A stretch of 64,000 nt of DNA, taken from assembly GCF_014201905.1 (NCBI RefSeq), contig NZ_JACHFM010000001.1:434001-498000 (forward strand). The letters run 5' to 3'. The notes beneath the pieces are model-generated. The model had not been told where the DNA came from. It saw only the letters and a list, made by a program, of their open reading frames with translations, and made no database searches. Source of the DNA: Amaricoccus macauensis. Lineage in GTDB: Bacteria; Pseudomonadota; Alphaproteobacteria; Rhodobacterales; Rhodobacteraceae. Both the position numbers and the translations under genes were made by a program. Positions 26,090 to 33,540 of the stretch are shown here, one piece after another. Position 1 is the first letter of the stretch; each line of letters opens with the position of its first letter.

Positions 26090-26956
26090 TCAGGCGTCGA
26101 CGAGGGCCTTTTCGCGCTTCAGCGCGAAGTCGAACTGGACATGGAGGTCTTCCTCCGCGTCCGGCGTCGGCACGAAGTCCGCGATCAGGTCGTCCTTCAC
26201 CGCAAAGACCGAGTCATTGTCGAGATAGGTCGACGAGCGGTCGAAGATCTGGCTGACGAGCGTGCGGTAGCCCGGCTTCTGGATCAGGAAGTGCATGTGG
26301 CCCGGGCGGTACGGGTGATGGCCCATGAAGCGCAGGAGCTCGCCTGCGGTCTCGTCCTCCGGGATCGGGTACGGCACCGGGCGCAGGGCCCGGAACGAGT
26401 AGCGTCCCTCCGCATCGGTCTGAAAGCGCCCGCGAAGGTTGTAGTCGGGCTGGTCGTGGTCGTGGTTCTCGTAGAGCCCGTTCGGCGCATCCTCCCACAC
26501 GTCCATCAGGACGCCCTCGAGCGGATTGCCCTCGTCGTCAGTGACGACGCCCTCGAAGAGTACGGTTTCCTCGCCATCGAAATGCTTCTGCACGACCGAG
26601 GCGCCGGCGGGGAGAACCGGCGGATTGTCGCGATAGAAGGGGCCGAGAACGGTCGATGCGCTCTCTCCACCGCTGACCGGGTTCGTCAGCATGTCGACGA
26701 GCACTTCGACACCGACGATGTCGCCGAGCAGGATGAACTCCTGACGCTTGTCATCGGTGATCTGGCCGGCGCGAGCGAGGAAGTCGCACGCCGCAAGGAA
26801 CTCATGGTGCTGCAGGTTCACGTCCTTGCAGAAGCCGTGGAGGTGGCGAAGCGCCGCCGTCATGATCTCGCGCTGGCGGTCGGTGATCGGGCCGTTCTGG
26901 CCAAGCGAGCCGATGACGACATCCGTTATGTTGTCGAGTGTGACGGTGGTTCCCAT
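26090..26956 (-). CDS. catA: Intradiol ring-cleavage dioxygenase (catechol/hydroxyquinol 1,2-dioxygenase)
   Basis: A 288-residue non-heme Fe(III) dioxygenase that opens catechol-type rings between the hydroxyls. Metal ligands are two Tyr (GLYENHD, QPDYNLRG) and two His (HPYRPGHMHFLI). The N-terminal helical lid is present. Length and the YLDNDSVFAVKDDLI segment resemble hydroxyquinol dioxygenases, whereas the catB-benABCD operon nearby argues for catechol; both are possible. The ATG follows GGGGGAGAA. It is divergent from the SCP2-like operon, with two inverted repeats between. Confidence 0.87.
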   Translation of the reverse strand: MGTTVTLDNITDVVIGSLGQNGPITDRQREIMTAALRHLHGFCKDVNLQHHEFLAACDFLARAGQITDDKRQEFILLGDIVGVEVLVDMLTNPVSGGESASTVLGPFYRDNPPVLPAGASVVQKHFDGEETVLFEGVVTDDEGNPLEGVLMDVWEDAPNGLYENHDHDQPDYNLRGRFQTDAEGRYSFRALRPVPYPIPEDETAGELLRFMGHHPYRPGHMHFLIQKPGYRTLVSQIFDRSSTYLDNDSVFAVKDDLIADFVPTPDAEEDLHVQFDFALKREKALVDA

Positions 26957-27062
26957 GGATGTTCTCCCCCTGAAGTTGCTTGCAGTGTCGGAACCCGGGC
27001 TGGCCGGGGGGGCGACATGCAAATCCTTCTCAGACCGGCGAACGCAAACCAATGCCCGGGTC

Positions 27063-27078
27063 GGTATTGCTCGATACC
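27063..27078. promoter_or_regulatory. Inverted repeat operator candidate 1 (GGTAT-N6-ATACC)
   Basis: GGTAT at 27063-27067 and ATACC at 27074-27078 are separated by six bases. It lies in the divergent region between the dioxygenase and the SCP2-like operon. The same layout recurs 59 bp away. Confidence 0.55.
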
Positions 27079-27121
27079 CGCCCCCTCCCCCCGGGGCGCG
27101 GACGAAGGGCGCCTGCCGGAG

Positions 27122-27137
27122 GGTATCGGAGGATACC
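27122..27137. promoter_or_regulatory. Inverted repeat operator candidate 2 (GGTAT-N6-ATACC)
   Basis: GGTATC-GGAG-GATACC is a perfect 16-bp inverted repeat with the same GGTAT-N6-ATACC layout as the copy at 27063. The TAT...ATA arms suit a LysR-type activator, and two LysR genes lie 4 kb downstream. Confidence 0.55.
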
Positions 27138-27213
27138 GTCGGCTGCATTGCCCGGCGGCGCCGGCCCGGCGCAGTCTCCAAGGGAACACGCGATCTGATC
27201 CTTGGGGGAAACC

Positions 27214-27588
27214 ATGCTCGAACTCCTGCAGCGCATGCAGGCGCGGCTCGATGCCTCGCCGCACATGCTGCGTCTCGGCCGGCTCATCTCTGAGACCGTG
27301 CTGCTGCGCGTGGACGGCGACGAATACTATCTGGTGTTCGACAAGGGGCACCTTGCAGAGGTGGTGCCGGGGCCGAGCCGCAAGACACCGTGGCGCTTCG
27401 CGATCACCACCGACTCCGAGGCGTTGCGCGAGTTCTGGAAGGCGCACCCGAAACCGGGCTTTCACGACATCTTCGGGCTCGTGACGATCGGCCGGGCGAA
27501 GATCGAGGGCGACATCCTCGCCATGGTGAAGAACCTGAGGTTCTTCAAGGAGTTCCTGGCCCTGCCGCGCGAGGAGGCCCTGGCATGA
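27214..27588 (+). CDS. SCP2 sterol-binding-like protein
   Basis: A 124-residue protein that resembles the SCP2 fold: an amphipathic N-terminal helix (MLELLQRMQARLDASPH), a beta-sheet with LLRVDGDEYYLVFDKG, and a C-terminal IEGDILAMVKNLRFFKEFLAL helix. SCP2-like proteins bind hydrophobic ligands such as acyl-CoAs. The ATG at 27214 follows a GGGGGAA site; a TTG at 27202 is also in frame. It opens an operon with hydrolase, BenE-like transporter, DUF892 and BoxA-like genes; its stop overlaps the hydrolase start as ATGA. Confidence 0.7.
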   Translation: MLELLQRMQARLDASPHMLRLGRLISETVLLRVDGDEYYLVFDKGHLAEVVPGPSRKTPWRFAITTDSEALREFWKAHPKPGFHDIFGLVTIGRAKIEGDILAMVKNLRFFKEFLALPREEALA

Positions 27589-28439
27589 CGTTCGAACCGA
27601 TCACCGGACGGTACCTGACCGTCGAGGTCGCGGGCGCGCCGCGGCGGATCTACGTCGAGGAAGCCGGACAGGGCCGCCCGGTCCTCTGCCTGCACACCGC
27701 CGGCGCGGACACGATGCAGTGGCGGCACCTGATGAACGACGCCGAGGTGACGAAGCATCACCGGCTCATTGCCTTCGATATGCCGTGGCACGGCAAGAGC
27801 CTGCCGCCGAAGGGTTTCGAGACCGAGGAATACCGGCTGACGACCGAGCTCTACATCGAGACGGTGCTCGCAGTGGCGGACGGCCTCGGGCTCGAGCGGC
27901 CGATCCTCGCAGGCTGCTCGATGGGCGGTCGCATCGCGCTGCAACTCGCGGCGCTGCACGGCGATCGCTTCTCCGGGTTCATCGCCATCGAAGCCTCGGA
28001 CTTCCAGCAGTCGTGGTACGATATCGACTGGTTCCACCGTCCCGACGCGCATGGCGGCGAGATGGGCGCGGCGCTGGTCTCGGCCAACATCTCGCCCTAT
28101 GCCCCGGCCGAAGAGCGCTGGAACACTCTCTGGATGTTCATGTCCTCCGGTCCGGGCGTCTTCCGCGGCGATCTGTGGTTCTACACTCGCGACGAGAGTC
28201 TGATCGACCGATTGGGCCAGATCGACACCGCGCGCACGCCGGTCCACATCCTCGTCGGCGCCTACGATCTCACCTGCACGCCGGAGGACGCGAAGCGGAC
28301 GGCCGCGGCAATCCCTGGCGCCACGGTTTCGGTGATGGACGAGCTCGGGCACTTCCCCATGAGCGAACATCCGGCCGGGTTCCGCCCGTTCTTCGTCGAT
28401 GCTCTCGCGCGGATGCAGGCGCCGGTGGTGGCGGACTGA
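27585..28439 (+). CDS. Alpha/beta hydrolase
   Basis: A 284-residue alpha/beta hydrolase. The nucleophile elbow is GCSMGG, the oxyanion segment is CLHTAGADTMQWRHL, the acid is in VGAYDLTCTPED and the His is in ELGHFPMSEHP. The context is aromatic degradation, so it might be an enol-lactone hydrolase (PcaD-like) or a ring-cleavage product hydrolase, but the specificity cannot be read. It is coupled by overlapping codons to the genes on both sides (ATGA upstream, TGATG downstream). Confidence 0.85.
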   Translation: MTFEPITGRYLTVEVAGAPRRIYVEEAGQGRPVLCLHTAGADTMQWRHLMNDAEVTKHHRLIAFDMPWHGKSLPPKGFETEEYRLTTELYIETVLAVADGLGLERPILAGCSMGGRIALQLAALHGDRFSGFIAIEASDFQQSWYDIDWFHRPDAHGGEMGAALVSANISPYAPAEERWNTLWMFMSSGPGVFRGDLWFYTRDESLIDRLGQIDTARTPVHILVGAYDLTCTPEDAKRTAAAIPGATVSVMDELGHFPMSEHPAGFRPFFVDALARMQAPVVAD

Positions 28440-29668
28440 TGCCGCAGCGCACTCTCGCGGACGGCCCCGACGCGGGCTGGCCGACGATCCTCAGCGCCGG
28501 CTTTCTGGTGGTGCTCGTCTCCTACGCCGGGCCAATGCTCATCTACCTGCAGGCGGCCCACGCGATGGGAGCCTCGGATGCGGACTTCTCGTCCTGGGTC
28601 TTCGCGACTTCGCTGGCGGCCGGCGTGACGAGCATCGTGCTCAGCACCTGGTCGCGCGCGCCCGTGGTCACCGCCTGGTCGGCGCCCGGCTGCGTGCTCC
28701 TCATCTCGCTCGGGGCGGGTCTGCCGTTTGCCGAGGTCGTCGGCGCCTACATCGTCGCGGCGCTGGCGATACTCGGTCTCGGCGTCACGGGTCTCTTCGA
28801 CCGTCTGGTGGCGGCGATCCCGCAGGCGGTCGCCGACGGAATGATGGCGGGCATTCTCTTCGGCTTCACCGTGCACGCATTCGGCGGCATCGGCGAAGCG
28901 CCGGGGATCGTCGCGATCCTCGTCGGCGCCTACTTCGCCTTCGGCGCCGTGGTGCCGCGCTACACCATGCTGCTCCTGCTCGTCGTCGGCCTGGGACTGA
29001 GCTGGTCGGTCTACGGCGTGAACCCGGACTCGATCGGCATCGCGTTCGCCGAGCCGAGGATCACCTGGCCCGCGTTCAGCCTCTCGGCGACCCTGGGGCT
29101 GGCGCTGCCGCTCGTCATCACCACGGTGACCGGGCAGTTCCTGCCCGGCTTCACCATCCTGAAGGCGAACGGCTACGATGTGCCGGCGCGGCCGATCCTT
29201 GTCGTCTCGAGCCTCGCCTCGCTCGTCAGCGCGCTCTTCGGCGGGATGACCAACGCGCTCGCCGCAATCACGCTGGCGCTCTGCGCCGGGCCGGACGGCC
29301 ATCCGGACCCGCGGCGGCGCTGGCTCGCCGGCGTCGCGGCCGGGGTGTTCTTCTGCCTCGGCGGGATCTTCGCCGGCTCGATCGGCCGGCTGATGGCGTT
29401 GCTGCCCGCCCAGATCATCGGGCTTCTCGCCGGGCTCGCGCTGCTTGGCGCGATCCTGAAGAGCCTCGGGGACATGCTCGCGGCAAACGAGGGCACGCAG
29501 GCGGGGCTCGTCACCTTCGCCATCACCACCACGGGGGTGTCGATCTGGGGGATCGGCTCCGCCTTCTGGGGGGTCGTCGCGGGCGTGGCCGCCGTCGCGA
29601 TCACCCGCACCGCCGGGCGGCTCCCCGCCGCCCTTGACCAGCAACCGAAAGCGAGGAAGCCAGAATGA
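28439..29668 (+). CDS. benE: Benzoate/H+ symporter, BenE family
   Basis: A 409-residue inner-membrane protein with about twelve helices. The segments LSAGFLVVLVSYAGPMLIYLQAA, TAWSAPGCVLLISLG, IPQAVADGMMAGILF and ATLGLALPLVITTVTGQFLPGFTILKANGY match the BenE family of benzoate transporters. Longer upstream frame runs through the hydrolase and is not used. Its TGATG overlap with the hydrolase and ATGA overlap with the DUF892 gene place it in the middle of a tight operon. Confidence 0.9.
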   Translation: MPQRTLADGPDAGWPTILSAGFLVVLVSYAGPMLIYLQAAHAMGASDADFSSWVFATSLAAGVTSIVLSTWSRAPVVTAWSAPGCVLLISLGAGLPFAEVVGAYIVAALAILGLGVTGLFDRLVAAIPQAVADGMMAGILFGFTVHAFGGIGEAPGIVAILVGAYFAFGAVVPRYTMLLLLVVGLGLSWSVYGVNPDSIGIAFAEPRITWPAFSLSATLGLALPLVITTVTGQFLPGFTILKANGYDVPARPILVVSSLASLVSALFGGMTNALAAITLALCAGPDGHPDPRRRWLAGVAAGVFFCLGGIFAGSIGRLMALLPAQIIGLLAGLALLGAILKSLGDMLAANEGTQAGLVTFAITTTGVSIWGIGSAFWGVVAGVAAVAITRTAGRLPAALDQQPKARKPE

Positions 29669-30156
29669 TAGTCTTTCGCGACCTGTTCCTGCATTTCCTG
29701 CAAGACATGTACTACGCCGAGCAGCAAATCCTGAAGACGCTGCCCTCGGTCGTCGAAGCCACCGACAACCCCAAGCTCAAGGCCTCGCTCGAGGACCATA
29801 TCCCGGAGACCCGCGACCAGATCGCCCGGCTCGAGCGCACGTTCGAGGCGATCGGCGAGCCGGTGAAGGGCGTCACCTGCGAGGCGATCCTCGGGCTTTT
29901 GCAGGAGACCGAGGACATCCTCAAGGAGACCGGCGGCAAGGGTCCGGTGCAGGATGCCGGGATCATCTCCTGCGCGCAGGCGATCGAGCACTACGAGATC
30001 GCCCGCTTCATGACGCTGACGGCCTGGGCAAACGCCTGGGGAATGGAGGAGGCCGCGGCCAACCTGCAGAAGGCGCTGAACGTCGAGCGGGCGAAGAACG
30101 CCAAGCTGAACGAACTCGCCGCCGCCGAGGTCTACGGGCTCGCCGTCGTGGTCTGA
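29665..30156 (+). CDS. Ferritin-like DUF892 (YciF-type) protein
   Basis: A 163-residue four-helix protein of the YciE/YciF DUF892 family, with DLFLHFLQDMYYAEQQILKTLP at the start and AIEHYEIARFMTL in the third helix. The Glu/His pattern suggests a diiron or dimanganese centre. In the last helix, where relatives usually keep an acidic residue, I read VERAKNAKL, so one ligand may be missing. It is unusual in an aromatic degradation operon; family members are stress-related elsewhere. It lies between benE-like and boxA-like genes, overlapping the former and 17 bp from the latter. Confidence 0.87.
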   Translation: MIVFRDLFLHFLQDMYYAEQQILKTLPSVVEATDNPKLKASLEDHIPETRDQIARLERTFEAIGEPVKGVTCEAILGLLQETEDILKETGGKGPVQDAGIISCAQAIEHYEIARFMTLTAWANAWGMEEAAANLQKALNVERAKNAKLNELAAAEVYGLAVVV

Positions 30157-30173
30157 GCGGAAAGGGCGGGACG

Positions 30174-31352
30174 ATGCGTCAGCACCTGATCGACCCGGAG
30201 ATCTGCATCCGGTGCGGTACCTGCGAGAGCCGCTGCCCGACGGGGGCGATCTCGCACGGCGACAACTACGTGGTCGATCCGGCCGTCTGCACCTTCTGCA
30301 TGCGCTGCGTGAAGCCCTGCCCCACCGGGGCGATCGACAACTGGTTCAACGTCGAACGCCCCTACAGCCTCGCCGAGCAGCATGGCTGGACCTTGCTGCC
30401 GGCACGCCCCGCCGAGGTGGCCGGCGCGGTGCCGGACGCCTTCGACGACGAGGCCACGCGCATCCTCGCGATCGCGCACGAGGGTCTGCGCGGGCCGGCA
30501 AAGCCGCCGGCCTCCGCCTCGAAGCCCCGGATCAACGCCTTTACCCGCGCGAGCCCGGCCCGGGCGACGGTGGTCGGCAACAGCCGGATCACCACCGAAG
30601 GCGCGGAGTCGGACGTTCACCACATCATCCTCGACTTCGGCACCGAGCATTTCCCCTATCTCGAAGGCCAGAGCGTCGGCCTGAGGCCCCCCGGGCTCGA
30701 CGCCGCCGGCCGGCCGCACGAGATGCGGCTCTACTCGGCCGCCAGCGCGCGCGACGGCGAGCGGCCGAACACCAACAACCTCGCCCTGACGGTAAAGCGG
30801 GTGGTGAACGACGGCGTGCCCGGGATCGCCTCCAACTGGCTGTGCGACCGGCCGCTCGGCGAGGAGCTCGACGTGGTGGGGCCGTTCGGCGCGACGTTCC
30901 TGATGCCCGACGATCCGCAGGCCGACCTGCTGATGATCTGCACGGGCACCGGGGTCTCACCGTTCCGCGGCTTCACCCACCGCCGGCGGCGCACGGCGCC
31001 GCACGGACCCGGCGGGCTCTACCTCTTCTTCGGGGCGCGCCGCCCGGAGGAACTGCCCTACTTCGGCCCGTTGCAGCGCTACGTCCAGAGCGAGCTTCAC
31101 CGGGAACTCGTCTACAGCCGGGTGGTCCGCGATGAGCACGAGTATGTGCAGGACCGGCTCCTGAAGCGGGCGGACATCATCGCCGATCTGCTGCGCCGCC
31201 CGACCACGCACCTCTACGTCTGCGGCCTCAAGGGGCTGGAAGCCGGCGTCGACACCGCACTCGGCTCGGTCTGCGCCGGCGCGGGCCTCGGCTGGGAAAC
31301 CATCCGGACCGCGCTCCGTGACGAGGGCCGGCTCCACGTGGAGACGTATTGA
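30174..31352 (+). CDS. boxA: BoxA-like benzoyl-CoA 2,3-epoxidase reductase subunit
   Basis: A 392-residue iron-sulfur flavoprotein. Two [4Fe-4S] motifs lie at the N-terminus: C11, C14, C17, C21 and C39, C42, C45, C49, each followed by Pro-Thr-Gly. From about residue 130 a ferredoxin-NADP reductase module follows, with EMRLYSAAS for FAD and ICTGTGVSPFRGF for NADPH. In the box pathway BoxA reduces the diiron oxygenase BoxB, which epoxidises benzoyl-CoA. No boxB, boxC or benzoate-CoA ligase is in the window, so its partner here is unclear; the adjacent ferritin-like protein is a candidate. Confidence 0.88.
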   Translation: MRQHLIDPEICIRCGTCESRCPTGAISHGDNYVVDPAVCTFCMRCVKPCPTGAIDNWFNVERPYSLAEQHGWTLLPARPAEVAGAVPDAFDDEATRILAIAHEGLRGPAKPPASASKPRINAFTRASPARATVVGNSRITTEGAESDVHHIILDFGTEHFPYLEGQSVGLRPPGLDAAGRPHEMRLYSAASARDGERPNTNNLALTVKRVVNDGVPGIASNWLCDRPLGEELDVVGPFGATFLMPDDPQADLLMICTGTGVSPFRGFTHRRRRTAPHGPGGLYLFFGARRPEELPYFGPLQRYVQSELHRELVYSRVVRDEHEYVQDRLLKRADIIADLLRRPTTHLYVCGLKGLEAGVDTALGSVCAGAGLGWETIRTALRDEGRLHVETY

Positions 31353-31354
31353 AC

Positions 31355-32263
31355 TCACCGGCCGAAGGGGATCTTCTCGTCGCGGTACATCCGCTTGATG
31401 AGCTTCAGGATCAGCGCGATCTCCGGCGAGGTGTCGTCGTGACGGGTGCTCATGATGATCGGCGAGAGTGCGTCCGGCTCGTCGAGGGGCAGATAGAGCA
31501 CGTTGTCCCGGCGCAGGCGCGCGACCGATGCAGGGACGACGGCGACGGCGGCGTCAGCGGCGACGAGTCCGAGAGCGGTCTGGAGTTCCTTCACCTCATA
31601 GACGAAGGGCGGGCGCAGATCACGGGCGCGGAAGAGCGCCAGCACCTGATCGGCGTAGCTCGGGCGCGGCGCCTTGGGGTAGACGACGAGCGGCCGGTCC
31701 GCGAGGTCGCGCAGGACGAGCGGCCCCTGCCGGTCAGCGAGAGGGTCGGACACCGACACCGCGGCGAGAAGTGGCTCCTTGCGCATGAGCACGCGCGTCA
31801 CCTGCGGGTCGCCGTGCGGAATGCGCCCGAAGCCCACGTCGATACGCCGGTCCTTCAGGGCGATGATCTGCTCCAGCGAGGTCATCTCGTGCAGCGTGAC
31901 CTCGACCGCCGGGCGGGCCGCCTTGTAGCGACGGATCACCTCCGGCAGATAGCCGTAGAGCGTCGAGGCGACGAAGCCGATGCCGACGCGTGCCCGGCCG
32001 GTGGCGGCGAGGCGGCGGGCCATCTCGGACATCTGCTCGATGCGTTCGAGGATCTGCACCGCCTGGTCGTAGAGCAGCCGCCCGGCTTCGGTCAGCCGGA
32101 GCGGCCGCGAGCCCGGCTCGATCAGCGGCACGCCGACCTCATGCTCCAGCTGGCGGACCTGACGGCTGAGCGGCGGCTGGGCGATGTTCAGCGTCTCCGC
32201 GGCACGCGTGAAGTTGCGCTCGCGGGCGACGGCCACGAAGTAGCGCAGTTGGCGGAGCTCCAT
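31355..32263 (-). CDS. LysR family regulator, BenM/CatM type
   Basis: A 302-residue LysR regulator: winged helix in residues 1-60 (MELRQLRYFVAVARERNFTRAAE, AQPPLSRQVRQLE), then a periplasmic-binding-like effector domain. Strong resemblance to BenM/CatM/CatR, which respond to cis,cis-muconate and benzoate. It converges on the BoxA-like gene (two bases between stops) and diverges from a small Cys-rich protein and a second LysR. A perfect ATAC-N7-GTAT site lies immediately upstream of its start. Confidence 0.92.
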   Translation of the reverse strand: MELRQLRYFVAVARERNFTRAAETLNIAQPPLSRQVRQLEHEVGVPLIEPGSRPLRLTEAGRLLYDQAVQILERIEQMSEMARRLAATGRARVGIGFVASTLYGYLPEVIRRYKAARPAVEVTLHEMTSLEQIIALKDRRIDVGFGRIPHGDPQVTRVLMRKEPLLAAVSVSDPLADRQGPLVLRDLADRPLVVYPKAPRPSYADQVLALFRARDLRPPFVYEVKELQTALGLVAADAAVAVVPASVARLRRDNVLYLPLDEPDALSPIIMSTRHDDTSPEIALILKLIKRMYRDEKIPFGR

Positions 32264-32269
32264 GCTTCG

Positions 32270-32284
32270 ATACCTTTAGGGTAT
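32270..32284. promoter_or_regulatory. BenM/CatM-type LysR binding site
   Basis: ATAC-CTTTAGG-GTAT matches the ATAC-N7-GTAT consensus described for Acinetobacter BenM and CatM, and the general T-N11-A rule. It begins 7 bp upstream of the divergent LysR start codon, so autorepression is likely. Confidence 0.65.
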
Positions 32285-32388
32285 GGAGCGCACCCAGTCG
32301 GTATTGGGAAGCGCGGGGTTCGAGAGAGTATCCTCCAAGGAAGAACTAAAGAAAGCGTCGGTGGACGCCCCGGAGGAGAATTTAAGCA

Positions 32389-32568
32389 ATGTCGACGTCC
32401 CGCGCAGAAATTGCCGGCCAGACTCCGGCGACCGACGACCAGCCCGAAGATGCGCCCCGCCGCGTGGGAGTTCCGATCGTCTCGCCCTGTGGCCGGGACT
32501 GCAGCAGTTGTCCGCAAAGACGCGGCTGCCCGGCGCTCGTGCGCGACCTGGGCCTCGCGATTGGTTGA
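32389..32568 (+). CDS. Small cysteine-rich protein of unknown function
   Basis: A 59-residue protein below usual gene-calling cut-offs. It starts at ATG 32389 after a strong GGAGGAG site 10 bp upstream and ends at TGA 32566-32568. The first half is polar and likely disordered. The second half has four cysteines, C34, C38, C41 and C47, in the segment CGRDCSSCPQRRGCPA, a C-x3-C-x2-C-x5-C pattern suited to zinc or an iron-sulfur cluster. It is followed after 22 bp by the second LysR gene and probably co-transcribed with it. I recognise no homologue. Confidence 0.65.
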   Translation: MSTSRAEIAGQTPATDDQPEDAPRRVGVPIVSPCGRDCSSCPQRRGCPALVRDLGLAIG

Positions 32569-32590
32569 AACCGGCAAGGGGGGGCCAGGC

Positions 32591-33490
32591 ATGACTCAGA
32601 TGAACCTCAAGCGGCTTTCGTACTTCATCGCCGTGGCGGAGGAGATGCACTTCGGCCGGGCCGCCGAACGGCTCGGAATGGCGCAACCGCCCCTCAGCCG
32701 GCAGATCCAGCAGCTCGAGCAGGAGACCGGCGCCGCGCTCTTCAATCGGGGACGCAGCGCGATCACGCTCACGCAGGCCGGGACGCGGCTCTATGAGCGC
32801 GGGCGCGACGTGCTGGAGCAGATCGAGGACATCCAGCTCGAGGTGCGCCGCATCGGCCAGGGCGCCGAGGGGCGGCTTCGCATCGGCTTCGTCGGATCGT
32901 CGAGCTACGGGATCCTGCCGAACATCATCAAGTCGTTCCGGGCAAACTTCCCGGCGGTGAACCTGAACCTCTCGCCGATGAACAATGCGCAGCTGTTCCG
33001 GGCGCTGATCCGGCGCGAGGTGGACGTGGCCTTCGCGCGCCCCGCCCTCGAAGACCCGGAGTTCGTCACCCGGAAGCTGTCGGAGGAATCCCTCGTGGTC
33101 GCCATGCCGGACACGATCGACATTCCGGCGCGCAAGACCGTCAATCTCGCGGACTTTCAGGATCACACCTTCGTTCTCTACCCGGAGTTTCCCCGGCCAA
33201 GCTATGCCGACTTCATTCTGGAACTGTGCGAAGCGCAGGGGCTCGACATCGAGAGCCGGATCTACGCCATGGATCTCCAGACGGCGCTCAGTCTCGTGGC
33301 AATCGGCGAGGGGCTCTGCATCGTGCCCGAGTCCGTCTCGTCGGCACCGCGCAACGGCATCCGCTATCACCGGATCGAGCCGCCCATCGGCGCGACCGCC
33401 TTGTCGGTGAACTACCGCATCGACGAGCAGGGCGTGCATGTCCACAAGTTCGTCAAGATGGCGCAGGACGTCGCGCGAAAGCTCGTCTGA
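32591..33490 (+). CDS. LysR family regulator
   Basis: A second LysR protein, 299 residues, with the winged helix MNLKRLSYFIAVAEEMHFGRAAERLGMAQPPLSRQIQQLE and a BenM/CatM-like effector domain (VGSSSYGILPNIIKSFRANFP). It is a paralogue of the divergent regulator at 31355 and converges with benD. The ATG at 32591 agrees with the family start. It probably controls catB-benABCD; sequence cannot say which paralogue handles which promoter. Confidence 0.92.
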   Translation: MTQMNLKRLSYFIAVAEEMHFGRAAERLGMAQPPLSRQIQQLEQETGAALFNRGRSAITLTQAGTRLYERGRDVLEQIEDIQLEVRRIGQGAEGRLRIGFVGSSSYGILPNIIKSFRANFPAVNLNLSPMNNAQLFRALIRREVDVAFARPALEDPEFVTRKLSEESLVVAMPDTIDIPARKTVNLADFQDHTFVLYPEFPRPSYADFILELCEAQGLDIESRIYAMDLQTALSLVAIGEGLCIVPESVSSAPRNGIRYHRIEPPIGATALSVNYRIDEQGVHVHKFVKMAQDVARKLV

Positions 33491-33540
33491 CCTGATCGCA
33501 CGGGGTCCCCGTTGTGGTCAAAGGGTCGCCCTCGCGCCCG

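Noticed and set aside
27719-28438. A longer frame for the BenE-like gene through the hydrolase
   Set aside because: The hydrolase is real in another frame and the BenE-like protein begins properly at 28439.
33500-33512. ACGGGG-T-CCCCGT palindrome between LysR and benD as a terminator
   Set aside because: The effective loop is too short for a 6-bp stem and no T-run follows; it may be chance in high-GC DNA.
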